Assembly: GCF_005771675.1 (NCBI RefSeq)
Contig: NZ_VAJM01000014.1
Span: forward strand, 157,464 to 221,463
Direction of reading: 5' to 3'
Source of the DNA: Hymenobacter jeollabukensis
GTDB lineage: Bacteria; Bacteroidota; Bacteroidia; Cytophagales; Hymenobacteraceae
Length of the DNA stretch: 64,000 nt
Shown: positions 16,231 through 23,977 of the stretch, piece after piece
How positions within the stretch are numbered: the stretch's first letter is position 1
Layout of the letters: the number at the start of each line of letters is the position of its first letter
Made by a program: the position numbers and the translations under genes
Notes under the pieces: model-generated
Seen by the model: the letters and a program-made list of their open reading frames with translations, nothing else
What the model was told of the DNA's origin: nothing
Database searches by the model: none

Positions 16231-17151
16231 CTAGTACGTGAGCCCGTCGTAGCCCTGGTGGCGGGTCTGCTCGCTGCGGAAGTTGAAGCCGACTTTGCTA
16301 CCGCGGCTGACCTGCTGGTTTTCCAGCTTCTGCTTGACGCTGATTTTCTGGATATCCTGGATGGGCGGGGCCATCAGGTCGTTGTTGACGGCCGCAATCA
16401 TGGCGCTTTCCACGTACAGGCGCATGGCGTCCTCGTTCACGACGTTGTGCTCCATGTCGTTGTCGGGCATGTCCAGCTGCTTGGCGCCTTCGATGTAGTA
16501 GTGGTTGTCGATGTTGATCAGCAGGCGGCCCACCAGGTAGCCCGGGTCGTTCAGGCGCTGGTACTTGATGCTGTCGGCCATGAAGTTGTAGGCCATGATG
16601 TGGCCGAAGAAGCGGCGGCGGAAGTCTTCGCTCACGTAGCGCGAGCCGAACAGCGGGAAGTCGTCGGGGAAGGTGATGATGTTGGAGTGCATCACAAAGA
16701 CCAGCAGGTCGCCCGAGAAGCGAATGTGAAACTCCAGCTCGTTGACCGGCCGGTACTCGATAATCACGCTGGAATCGACGGAGGTAACGCGGCGCGTGAG
16801 GTCGAGCACCAGCTCCTGCGTGACGGTGCGCAGGCACTCGAAAGCCGCCTGCGCGTTGCGGAAAATGGCCTGCTTAGCGGCCGATTTCTGCCGCAGGCCC
16901 TCGAAGATGATGTCCAGCTTGTCCTCGACTTCCTCGTGCGGGGTTTCGGCGGCCGGCTCGGCCGCTTTGGCGGCGGTTTTTTTGCGGCCGGCGGGCTTAT
17001 CGGCTTTGGCCGGTTTATCGGTGCTGGCCGGCTTGTCGGCCTTCGTCGCTTTGGCGGGCTTGGCCGGTTTATCGGCCGGCCGCGGGTCCAGCTCGGCGGG
17101 AGCTTCGGTGAACTCAGCGGACGGGGTCGGGCGGTTGTTTTCCTCGGGCAT
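16231..17151 (-). CDS. Unknown protein with Lys/Ala/Pro-rich N-terminus
   Basis: The 306-residue product has a low-complexity N-terminal third (about 20-70) of repeated DKPAK/KADKPA units, rich in Lys, Ala and Pro. A folded part follows from about residue 75 (EEVEDKLDIIFEGLRQKSAA), with SVIIEYRPVNELEFHIRFSG, LLVFVMHSNIITFPDDFPLF and NIDNHYYIEGAKQLDMP. The folded part looks like a conserved alpha/beta domain, but no family is recognised. The basic N-terminus could bind nucleic acid or act as a flexible tether. It lies 89 bp downstream of the CoA-transferase gene on the same strand. Confidence 0.82.
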   Translation of the reverse strand: MPEENNRPTPSAEFTEAPAELDPRPADKPAKPAKATKADKPASTDKPAKADKPAGRKKTAAKAAEPAAETPHEEVEDKLDIIFEGLRQKSAAKQAIFRNAQAAFECLRTVTQELVLDLTRRVTSVDSSVIIEYRPVNELEFHIRFSGDLLVFVMHSNIITFPDDFPLFGSRYVSEDFRRRFFGHIMAYNFMADSIKYQRLNDPGYLVGRLLINIDNHYYIEGAKQLDMPDNDMEHNVVNEDAMRLYVESAMIAAVNNDLMAPPIQDIQKISVKQKLENQQVSRGSKVGFNFRSEQTRHQGYDGLTY

Positions 17152-17240
17152 AGGTGAGCAGGCAGAGCCTTTTGGGAGTCAGCGGCAGAAAGGGCGTGGG
17201 CCCTTCCCGCTGGAGAAAGGACGCTTAATGCTACGAATCT

Positions 17241-18428
17241 TTAGCGTGGGGGGATGGAATTTTCGCCCGAAAGCTGGTCGGCCCCGTCCAACGACGCCGA
17301 ATGCGCCCCCAGCCCGGGTGGCGCGGCCAGTGCTGCCGCTACGGGCCACTGCGGGCTGCGAAACGCCACCGTACGCAGCCCCGGGTGCGGAAATTCGGCC
17401 GTGGCCGGCAAGAGCATGGCCGCCGCGCTGGCCTGGCTCAGCGCCTGCCCGACGCTGCGCACGGCCCCGGCGGGTACGGCCGCCGCTGCCAGCCGCGCCA
17501 GCAGTTCGGCCCCGCTGATTTCGGCGATGCGCCCGGCCAGCAAGGCCTCCAGCGCGGCGCGGTGCCGCACCCGGGCGCCGTTGGTCCGGAACCGCTCGTC
17601 TTCGGCCCACTGCGGGCGCTCCAGCGCGGCGCACAGGTCCAGGAACTGCCGGTCGGAGCCCACGGCCAGGATCAGGCGCACCTCGTCGGCGCCCTGGTAC
17701 ACGGTGCCGTAGGGTACGATGCTGGGGTGGCCCGAGCCCAGGGGCTGCGGGTCGTGGCCGGTGACGAGGTAGGTGCTGGCCTGATTGGCCAATGAGGCCA
17801 GCCCGGCTTCCCACAGCGACACCTGCACCAGGGCCCCGCGGCCCGTCCGCTCGCGGCGGTAGAGGGCCGTGAGCAGGCCTTCCTTGAGCTGGTGGGCGGC
17901 CAGCAAGTCCATCAGGGCCACCGGCATCTTCAGCGGGGGCTGGCCGGGCTCGCCGTTGAGGTGCATGAAGCCCGCCTCGGCCTGCACCACCGCGTCGTAG
18001 CCGGCGCGGGGCACCTCGGGGCCGTAGCCGCTGATCTGCCCGTAGATCAGGCGCGGATTCCACGCGCTCAGGGTGGCGTAGTCGACCTGCAGCTTTTCCG
18101 CGTCGCCGGGCTTGTAGCTGGCCAGCACGATGTCGGCGCGGGCGGCCAGCTGGTGCACCCGGTCGCGGCCGGCCGGGCGGCGCAGATCCAGCACCACCGA
18201 CTGCTTGCCCCAGTTGGCGCAGGCGAAGTAGGCCGACACGTCGGTGTCGGCCGGCTCGGCGGGCGTTTTCCAGGTGCGCGTCACGTCGCCGGCCGGCGGC
18301 TCGATTTTGAGCACCTCGGCGCCCAGCTCGGCCAGGAACTGCCCAACCTGCGGGCCGGCCAGCACGGCGGCCAGCTCCAGCACGCGCAGGCCGGCGAGGG
18401 GTAATTCAGAGGCGCCGGGGGAATCCAT
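17241..18428 (-). CDS. CaiB/BaiF-type CoA-transferase (family III)
   Basis: The 395-residue protein belongs to the family III CoA-transferases, which move CoA between carboxylic acids. It shows the N-terminal LAGLRVLELAAVLAGPQVGQ, the CoA-binding SYKPGDAEKLQVDY region, GYGPEVPRAGYDAVVQAEAG, and ALMDLLAAHQLKEGL, where the aspartate is the expected catalytic residue. The acid substrate is unknown. ATG 18428 was chosen; the open frame continues 27 codons upstream without family features. An operator-like inverted repeat (18514-18583) lies between this gene and the divergent oxidoreductase. Confidence 0.88.
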   Translation of the reverse strand: MDSPGASELPLAGLRVLELAAVLAGPQVGQFLAELGAEVLKIEPPAGDVTRTWKTPAEPADTDVSAYFACANWGKQSVVLDLRRPAGRDRVHQLAARADIVLASYKPGDAEKLQVDYATLSAWNPRLIYGQISGYGPEVPRAGYDAVVQAEAGFMHLNGEPGQPPLKMPVALMDLLAAHQLKEGLLTALYRRERTGRGALVQVSLWEAGLASLANQASTYLVTGHDPQPLGSGHPSIVPYGTVYQGADEVRLILAVGSDRQFLDLCAALERPQWAEDERFRTNGARVRHRAALEALLAGRIAEISGAELLARLAAAAVPAGAVRSVGQALSQASAAAMLLPATAEFPHPGLRTVAFRSPQWPVAAALAAPPGLGAHSASLDGADQLSGENSIPPR

Positions 18429-18513
18429 AGGCACTAGATGAGGTGGAAAAACGGCCGCTAAGTAAGCGGCTGGCGCGCGGCCGAGGGCCGGAGCTATTTT
18501 TTTGCGCATCCCG

Positions 18514-18583
18514 AAAAATTATGTCCTACCCAATTGCCGGGAGGCCGGGACATAATTTTTCAAGGGCCTGAAATTTTATGTCC
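18514..18583. promoter_or_regulatory. Three TTATGTCC boxes, two as perfect inverted repeat
   Basis: AAAAATTATGTCC (18514-18526) and GGACATAATTTTT (18548-18560) are perfect 13-bp inverted copies 21 bp apart. A third direct copy, ATTTTATGTCC, lies at 18573-18583. The AT-rich boxes stand out in the GC-rich spacer between divergent genes and are candidate operator sites. Confidence 0.5.
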
Positions 18584-18675
18584 AGGACTCAAAGCGGGCC
18601 GGAAATAAAGCGTTTAAGCGGCTTGCTTCAACGTCAGCAGCGGCCTCGCCCGGCTTCTTCGCGTATTTTGCCGCC

Positions 18676-19725
18676 ATGACCAACCGCATCCAAACCGGCC
18701 TGCTCGCCTACGGCATGTCGGGCCAGCTCTTTCAGGCGCCCTTCGTGGCCGCGCACCCCGCCTTCGAGTTCCGCGCCGTGGTAGAGCGCAGCCGCAAGCA
18801 GGCCCGGCAGCGCTACCCCGACGTCATCAGCTACGACGCGGTGGCCGAGCTGCTGGCCGACGAGGCCATTGAGCTGGTCATCGTCAACACGCCCAACGAC
18901 TCGCACGTGCCGCTGGCCCGGCAGGCCCTGCAGGCCGGCAAGCACGTGCTGCTGGAAAAGCCCGTGGCTACCTCGGTAGCCGAAGTGCGGGAGCTGTTTC
19001 AGCTGGCCCGGCAGGTAAACCGCCAGCTTTTTGCCTATCAGAACCGCCGCTGGGACTCCGATTTCCAGTCGGTGCGGCAGGTGGTGGCCAGTGGGCAACT
19101 CGGGCAGCTGGCGGAAGTCACGTTTCGCTTCGACCGCCACAAGCTGGCCCTGCACCACAAGCTGTTCAAGGAGGAGCCCGAAACGCCCGGCAGCGGCCTG
19201 CTCTTCGACCTTGGCCCCCACGTGCTCGACCAGGCCCTGAGCCTCTTCGGCCAGCCGGCGCACGTGCGCCGCACCCAGGGCCAGTTCCGCCCCGGCTCCC
19301 AGGTCACCGACTACTTCCAGCTGCAGCTGCACTACCCCCAGGGCCCGCTCGTGACGGTGGTCGGCGGCCTGGTGATTCCGCAGCCGCTGCCCAGCTACGT
19401 GCTGCACGGCACCCACGGCAGCTACCTCAAGCCCCGCGCCGACGTGCAGGAAGCCCAGCTCAACGAGGCCCTCTCCCCGCTCGATGCGGCCTACGGCCTG
19501 GAGCCCGCCGAGCTGGCCGGACAGCTCACGGTGGTTAGTGCCGACGGCCAGCGCCAGACCACCACCGTGCCCGCGCCCAAGGGCGACTACCTGGGCTTGT
19601 TCGAAGCCGTGTACCAGAGCCTGCGCCACGCGGCCCCCTACCCCATCACCGAGGAGCAACTGCTGTGGCAGCTGCAGGCCCTCACGGCGCCCGACGACGC
19701 CTGGGAGCTGCGCCGGGCGGAGTAG
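18676..19725 (+). CDS. Gfo/Idh/MocA family NAD(P)-dependent oxidoreductase
   Basis: The 349-residue enzyme has an N-terminal Rossmann fold (QTGLLAYGMSGQLFQAPFV) and the family's HVLLEKPVAT motif near residue 95, in which EKP lines the nicotinamide site. The C-terminal alpha/beta domain contains LLFDLGPHVLDQALSLFG with the expected histidine. The group acts on sugars, inositols and related compounds; the substrate is not evident. A TATTTTG element lies just before ATG 18676. It diverges from a CoA-transferase across a region with inverted TTATGTCC boxes. Confidence 0.9.
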   Translation: MTNRIQTGLLAYGMSGQLFQAPFVAAHPAFEFRAVVERSRKQARQRYPDVISYDAVAELLADEAIELVIVNTPNDSHVPLARQALQAGKHVLLEKPVATSVAEVRELFQLARQVNRQLFAYQNRRWDSDFQSVRQVVASGQLGQLAEVTFRFDRHKLALHHKLFKEEPETPGSGLLFDLGPHVLDQALSLFGQPAHVRRTQGQFRPGSQVTDYFQLQLHYPQGPLVTVVGGLVIPQPLPSYVLHGTHGSYLKPRADVQEAQLNEALSPLDAAYGLEPAELAGQLTVVSADGQRQTTTVPAPKGDYLGLFEAVYQSLRHAAPYPITEEQLLWQLQALTAPDDAWELRRAE

Positions 19726-19764
19726 CTGGTTGTACTGATTCGGTTACTTTCAGCTACCTGCCCT

Positions 19765-20568
19765 ATGTCCGCCACGCAGACGTATCCGCTTGACTGCGGC
19801 AAGCAGCAGATTCTTTCGCTGGATGCGGATGAGCACGGCCAGTTTGTAGCGCTGCTGGACGGTGGCGAGGTGTGGGCCAACCACTGGCGGTTGCCGCTGA
19901 AACGGCCGTTTCAGTTTCCGCTTATTCGCCGAGTCGACGCCGGGCATTTTTTGATTGTGGAAGCACGGCGCAACCAGCAGGACAACGCGTTTCTTTTCTC
20001 GGCTGCTGGCGACCTGCTGCTTTCCTTCGACGCCGGTGACGCGGTGGAAGAAGTAGTCGTGCAAGCCAACTACATCGTCATTTCTTATTTCGATGAGGCC
20101 GCAGGTGAACCGCCGCCCGCCGGCGACGGGCTGGCAGTATTTGACCTGAATGGCCGGCAGCTCTTCGGATTCAATTCCAGTCAGGCAGAATTCATCTTGG
20201 ACTGCTACGCCTTATGCCCCGAAGGCGCCGATAGTGTGCTGTTTTATCCCAATCCCGAATTCAATCTGTGCGAGCTACGGCTGACGGATTTTCGCCTGCA
20301 ACAGTGGCCTACACCCGTTGATTTTCAAGGCTCGATGGCTCTTACTAACAGCCGCGGCAACGTCGTATTCTGGGGCTCATACAAGGACAAAACCAGCTTT
20401 TACTGGTGGAACCGCCACGACCGGGTTACGCGCTTCGGCAACGTGCCGGTGGATCGGGCGCGTGGTATCGGCAACGGTAAATTTCTGACGCACGACGCCC
20501 GCAGCTTCACCATTATCGACGCAATGGCGCTAATGCGCGCGGAGGCCCAGAAGCGCCGCGCCGGTTGA
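19765..20568 (+). CDS. Unknown cytosolic protein (267 aa)
   Basis: The product lacks a signal peptide. It shows repeated strand-like units of about 40 residues (ILSLDADEHGQFVALLDGGE, HFLIVEARRNQQDNAFLF, DGLAVFDLNGRQLFGFN, GNVVFWGSYKDKTSFYWWN), which suggests a beta-propeller-like fold. No family is recognised. Codon use is less GC-biased than in neighbours, which may point to later acquisition. It starts 39 bp after the oxidoreductase and ends 1 bp from the convergent gene's stop. Confidence 0.75.
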   Translation: MSATQTYPLDCGKQQILSLDADEHGQFVALLDGGEVWANHWRLPLKRPFQFPLIRRVDAGHFLIVEARRNQQDNAFLFSAAGDLLLSFDAGDAVEEVVVQANYIVISYFDEAAGEPPPAGDGLAVFDLNGRQLFGFNSSQAEFILDCYALCPEGADSVLFYPNPEFNLCELRLTDFRLQQWPTPVDFQGSMALTNSRGNVVFWGSYKDKTSFYWWNRHDRVTRFGNVPVDRARGIGNGKFLTHDARSFTIIDAMALMRAEAQKRRAG

Positions 20569-20569
20569 T

Positions 20570-21229
20570 TCAATACCGCCCGGCCAGCTCCACGATGTCG
20601 CGCACTTCCAGCACGCGCTTCTCGTAGCCGTGCCGCGTCACGTTGATCATAGCCCGGCCCACCTCGGCCAATGTCGACACGAAGCCGGGCGTGAAGCGGC
20701 GCAGCGCGGGGTACAGCCAGGCAATGTACTTGTACATGGGCAGTACGTTTTGCTGGCCCTCGGTGGCCTTCATGAAGCCGGGCCGGAACATGTAGGCGGC
20801 CCGGAACGGCAGGCGTAGCAGCTCGTTTTCGGTGCGGCCCTTCACGCGGGCCCACATCTGCCGGCCTTTTTCGGTGCTGTCGGTGCCCGCGCCCGAGACG
20901 TAGCAGAAGGTCATCTGCGGATTCAGCCGGGCCAGCGGGCGGGCAAAGCCCAGCGTGAGGTCGTAGGTCAGGCGGGTGTATTCGGGCTCCTTCAGGCCCA
21001 CCGACGACACGCCCAGGCAGAAGTAGCAGGCGTCGTAGCCCGTCAGCTCGCTTTCGATGGCTTCGGGGTGCTCGAAATCCGGCAGCAGCACTTCCCGCAG
21101 CTTGGGGTGCTGCCGGCCGGTGGGTTTGCGCGTGACGACAAGGACGCGCGTGATGCCGGGGTCCTGCAGGCATTCGAGCAGCACGCCTTCGCCCACCATG
21201 CCGGTGGCGCCGGTTACGATTACATTCAT
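20570..21229 (-). CDS. NAD(P)-binding epimerase-like protein (HTATIP2-like)
   Basis: The 219-residue protein is an atypical short-chain dehydrogenase. The N-terminus MNVIVTGATGMVGEGVLLEC is the dinucleotide-binding glycine motif (GATGMVG), followed by RVLVVTRKPTGRQHPK. CYFCLGVSS and FCYVSGAGTDSTEKGR match the region around the usual Ser, and MWARVKGRTENELL carries the Lys. The classical Tyr-x3-Lys is replaced by a divergent pattern, as in NmrA/HTATIP2-type proteins that sense NAD(P)H or act on unknown substrates. It is monocistronic, convergent with the gene ending at 20568. Confidence 0.83.
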   Translation of the reverse strand: MNVIVTGATGMVGEGVLLECLQDPGITRVLVVTRKPTGRQHPKLREVLLPDFEHPEAIESELTGYDACYFCLGVSSVGLKEPEYTRLTYDLTLGFARPLARLNPQMTFCYVSGAGTDSTEKGRQMWARVKGRTENELLRLPFRAAYMFRPGFMKATEGQQNVLPMYKYIAWLYPALRRFTPGFVSTLAEVGRAMINVTRHGYEKRVLEVRDIVELAGRY

Positions 21230-21402
21230 GGCAATGGCCGGAAGTTGGTTGTTCTCATACGTCGGGCGGCGGCGCCGAATACTTTATGGCGACCGGCAGA
21301 AATATGGTTCGTTGCCAAGACGCCGGGCCGCTGGCGTCAATGTATCAGACTGTTGCCAAACCCGGCGCGAACCATCCCGCCGCCGCTGCGGTTGTTTTCG
21401 CG

Positions 21403-21410
21403 TATCTTTA
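21403..21410 (+). promoter_or_regulatory. Candidate -7 promoter element of the DEAD-box helicase gene
   Basis: TATCTTTA matches the Bacteroidota -7 consensus TAnnTTTG except at the last base. It lies about 70 bp before the helicase start. A convincing -33 element was not found. Confidence 0.4.
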
Positions 21411-21481
21411 GCCAGAATACACTGCTACTAGCTGACCAGGAACCCAAGGTCAGCCATCTTTCAACCCATTTTGCTGAACCC

Positions 21482-23068
21482 TTGACGTTCGACGATTTTC
21501 AACTGCACCCCGACGTAGCCGACGGGGTGCACGGCATGGGCTACTCCAAGCCCTCCCCCATTCAGGAACAGGCCATTCCGGCCGTCCTCGCTGGCAAAGA
21601 CCTCATTGCCTGCGCCCAAACCGGTACTGGTAAAACCGCCGCCTACCTCCTCCCCGTCCTCGACTTTATTGCCTACGAGCGGCCCGCCCACACCACTGCC
21701 CTCATCCTCTGCCCCACGCGCGAGCTGGCCAAGCAGATCGACGAGCAGGTGGAAGGCTTCGGCTACCACGTCGGGGCCAGCAGCATTGCCATCTACGGCG
21801 GCGGCAAAAGCGAGAACTGGGAGCAGCAGAAACGCGCCCTGACGCAAGGCGCCGATATCATCATCGCCACGCCGGGCCGCCTGATTGCCCACATGCAGCT
21901 GGGCTACGTGAAGCTCGACCAGATTGACTTCCTGATCCTGGACGAGGCCGACAAGATGCTCGACATGGGCTTCTCCGACGACATAATCCAGATTGTCGCC
22001 CAGCTGCCCGTCAAGCGCCAGACGCTGCTTTTCTCGGCCACCATGCCGAACAAGATCCGCGACTTCTCGAAGAAGATTCTGCACGAGCCGGAGGAAATCC
22101 GCCTAGCGGTGTCGAAGCCGGCCGAAAACATCAACCAGCAGCTCTACATGGTGTACGACACCATGAAGCTGGCCTTGCTGGAGCACCTCATCGGCGAGCT
22201 GGACGTGCAGAGCATGATCCTGTTTACCTCACGCAAGATGAACGTGGGCCCCATTGAGCGGGCCCTGCGCAAGAAAGGCCTGAACGTGCGCGGCATCACC
22301 TCCGACCGCACCCAGGAGGAGCGCGAGCAGGTGCTGCGCGAGTTCAAGAACAAGCAGTTCCAGATCCTGGTCGCCACCGACGTGATGAGCCGGGGCATCG
22401 ACGTGAGCGAGCTGAGCCACGTGGTGAACTTCGACCTGCCGCGCGACGCGGAGGACTACGTGCACCGCATCGGGCGCACGGCCCGCGCCGGCACCTCGGG
22501 CATGGCCATTACGTTCGTCTCCGACCACGACCAGGACGCGGTGGTGAAAATCGAGAAGCTCATCGAGCGGGAGCTGGTGAAAAACCCCACGCCCGAGGAA
22601 ATCGGCCCCTCGCCCGAGTTCGACCCCAAGAAATACCGCGGCCGCGGTGCTGCCGGTCCCGGCGGCCGCGGCAAGTCGCCCTACGCCAGCAGCGGCTCGG
22701 GTGGCCGCAGCGGCGGCAGCCGTTCGGAGCGCCCGGCCCACAGTACGCCTAGACCGGCCGCCCCGGTGGCCGCCGTAGCCGAAGGCGCCGAAGCGCCTGC
22801 CATAGCCGGTGAAACCGCCGAGCAGGCCAAGCGCCGTAAGAAGCGCCGCCGTGGTCCCAAGCCCGAAGGTGCCCTGACTGCCTCCGCTGAAGCCACGGGC
22901 GCGGCTGAGGCTACCTCGCTGGCCGCCGCCGACGGTGGCGACGCCGGCAACGGCGAAGCCGCCAAGCGCCGCCGCAAGCGCGGCGGGCGCAACCGCAGCG
23001 GGCGCGGACCGAAGCCGGAAGGCGTGGTCGAGTCGGCGCCGGTAGCCACGGCCGCTTCTGCCGACTAA
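21482..23068 (+). CDS. DEAD-box RNA helicase
   Basis: The 528-residue protein has all core helicase motifs: Q motif (FDDFQLHPDV, then KPSPIQEQAIP), Walker A AQTGTGKT, PTRELAKQ, ATPGRL, Walker B DEAD in ILDEADKMLDMGF, SAT in LFSATMP, and YVHRIGRTAR (motif VI). The C-terminal tail of about 150 residues is rich in Gly, Arg, Ser and Ala with basic KRRKKRRRG and RRRKRGGRNRSGRG patches. Such RNA-binding tails are typical of RhlE/CsdA-like helicases that remodel rRNA or mRNA. No ATG fits; TTG 21482 is the likely start just before the Q motif. A palindromic hairpin follows the stop. Confidence 0.93.
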   Translation: MTFDDFQLHPDVADGVHGMGYSKPSPIQEQAIPAVLAGKDLIACAQTGTGKTAAYLLPVLDFIAYERPAHTTALILCPTRELAKQIDEQVEGFGYHVGASSIAIYGGGKSENWEQQKRALTQGADIIIATPGRLIAHMQLGYVKLDQIDFLILDEADKMLDMGFSDDIIQIVAQLPVKRQTLLFSATMPNKIRDFSKKILHEPEEIRLAVSKPAENINQQLYMVYDTMKLALLEHLIGELDVQSMILFTSRKMNVGPIERALRKKGLNVRGITSDRTQEEREQVLREFKNKQFQILVATDVMSRGIDVSELSHVVNFDLPRDAEDYVHRIGRTARAGTSGMAITFVSDHDQDAVVKIEKLIERELVKNPTPEEIGPSPEFDPKKYRGRGAAGPGGRGKSPYASSGSGGRSGGSRSERPAHSTPRPAAPVAAVAEGAEAPAIAGETAEQAKRRKKRRRGPKPEGALTASAEATGAAEATSLAAADGGDAGNGEAAKRRRKRGGRNRSGRGPKPEGVVESAPVATAASAD

Positions 23069-23090
23069 GCTGCCAGTTGATTTTCTGAGC

Positions 23091-23122
23091 ATGAGCCCCG
23101 CAGTGCAGACTGTGGGGCTCAT
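23091..23122. terminator. Hairpin after the DEAD-box helicase gene
   Basis: ATGAGCCCCGCAGT (23091-23104) pairs with ACTGTGGGGCTCAT (23109-23122), with one internal mismatch and a 4-nt loop. No T run follows, so it is a terminator candidate or a transcript-end stabilising stem. Confidence 0.55.
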
Positions 23123-23310
23123 TGCTTACCCACTAGGCCTGCACCGGTTGGACCGGACTTTTTGTGCGAGGCTTTCGATGCAGGCCGGGTTTGCTTTATT
23201 CGTTCAGCAGGCCGCGGGCTGGGCCGTCATACATCCGTATTACATTTTATCTGAAAAACAGAGAAAACAGCGGCTATTACCATTGTAAATCAAGCAGATA
23301 ACCTTATACA

Positions 23311-23325
23311 GGTCTTGTACAGACC
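23311..23325. promoter_or_regulatory. Inverted repeat GGTCTTGTACAGACC
   Basis: A compact 15-bp dyad about 90 bp before the heme oxygenase start and 53 bp before a -7-like element (TACCTTGC, 23378). It could be an operator of the light-sensing operon; no direct evidence beyond symmetry and position. Confidence 0.35.
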
Positions 23326-23377
23326 GATCTAACCAGAGTAGCAGGAAAAGCAACCTTCCGGGAGCTTGTTCTATATT

Positions 23378-23385
23378 TACCTTGC
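23378..23385 (+). promoter_or_regulatory. Candidate -7 element of the phytochrome operon
   Basis: TACCTTGC in an AT-rich context resembles TAnnTTTG and lies about 30 bp before the heme oxygenase ATG, the usual distance. A -33 element is not clear. Confidence 0.4.
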
Positions 23386-23413
23386 GCCTACTTTCTGCCT
23401 TCGCGTCCGCTCC

Positions 23414-23977
23414 ATGTCCACCACCCTCGAACGTCCCGTTATTCTGCAGCGCCTGCGCCGCGAAACGCACCCGTACCACGAGGCGCTGGAGCAAAACGAG
23501 TTCAACCAGGCGCTGACGGCCGGCACCCTCACGTCGGCAGCCACCGAGCGGTTTCTGGGCAAGCTCTACGGCTTCCTCGTGCCCTACGAAGCCGCGCTGC
23601 GCCAGCACGACTTCGGCCCGGAGTGGCAGCTGGAGCTGCGCCAGCGCGCCCACCTGATCCGGGAAGATTTACCGACAGCCGACGCGCTGCCGCTGTGCCC
23701 GGTCATGCCCCGGCTCGACACCCGCGCCCGGCTGCTGGGCGCCCTGTACGTGCTGGAAGGCTCTACCCTGGGCGGGCAGGTCATCACGCGGCAACTGGCC
23801 CAGGCCGGCATCGGGATGCGCCGCTACTTCAGCGGCCACGCCGAGCGCACCGGGCCGCTGTGGAAAAGCTTCTGCCAGCTGCTGGCTGCCGAAGCCACCG
23901 ACGACAACGAAGCGGACATCGTCGCCGCCGCCATTCAGACTTTTCAATTGCTACACGCGTGGATCGAGCAACGGTAG
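23414..23977 (+). CDS. bphO: Heme oxygenase (biliverdin-producing), BphO-type
   Basis: The 187-residue protein fits bacterial heme oxygenases that open heme to biliverdin, the chromophore of bacteriophytochromes. The N-terminal RLRRETHPYHEALEQNEF contains the histidine (THPYHE) expected to bind heme iron. The distal-helix region LLGALYVLEGSTLGGQVI is the conserved Gly-containing signature. ATG 23414 starts the conserved part. The last 19 nt overlap the phytochrome gene that starts at GTG 23959, so chromophore and apoprotein are made from one coupled transcript. No separate ferredoxin or reductase is seen here. Confidence 0.92.
   Translation: MSTTLERPVILQRLRRETHPYHEALEQNEFNQALTAGTLTSAATERFLGKLYGFLVPYEAALRQHDFGPEWQLELRQRAHLIREDLPTADALPLCPVMPRLDTRARLLGALYVLEGSTLGGQVITRQLAQAGIGMRRYFSGHAERTGPLWKSFCQLLAAEATDDNEADIVAAAIQTFQLLHAWIEQR

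Larger units (their letters stand above)
23069..23413. other. Intergenic region upstream of the phytochrome operon
   Basis: The 345-bp spacer has no credible gene. It holds the hairpin after the helicase gene (23091-23122), an AT-rich middle, a GGTCT-N5-AGACC inverted repeat at 23311-23325 and a TACCTTGC promoter-like element at 23378-23385 before the heme oxygenase start. Confidence 0.6.
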
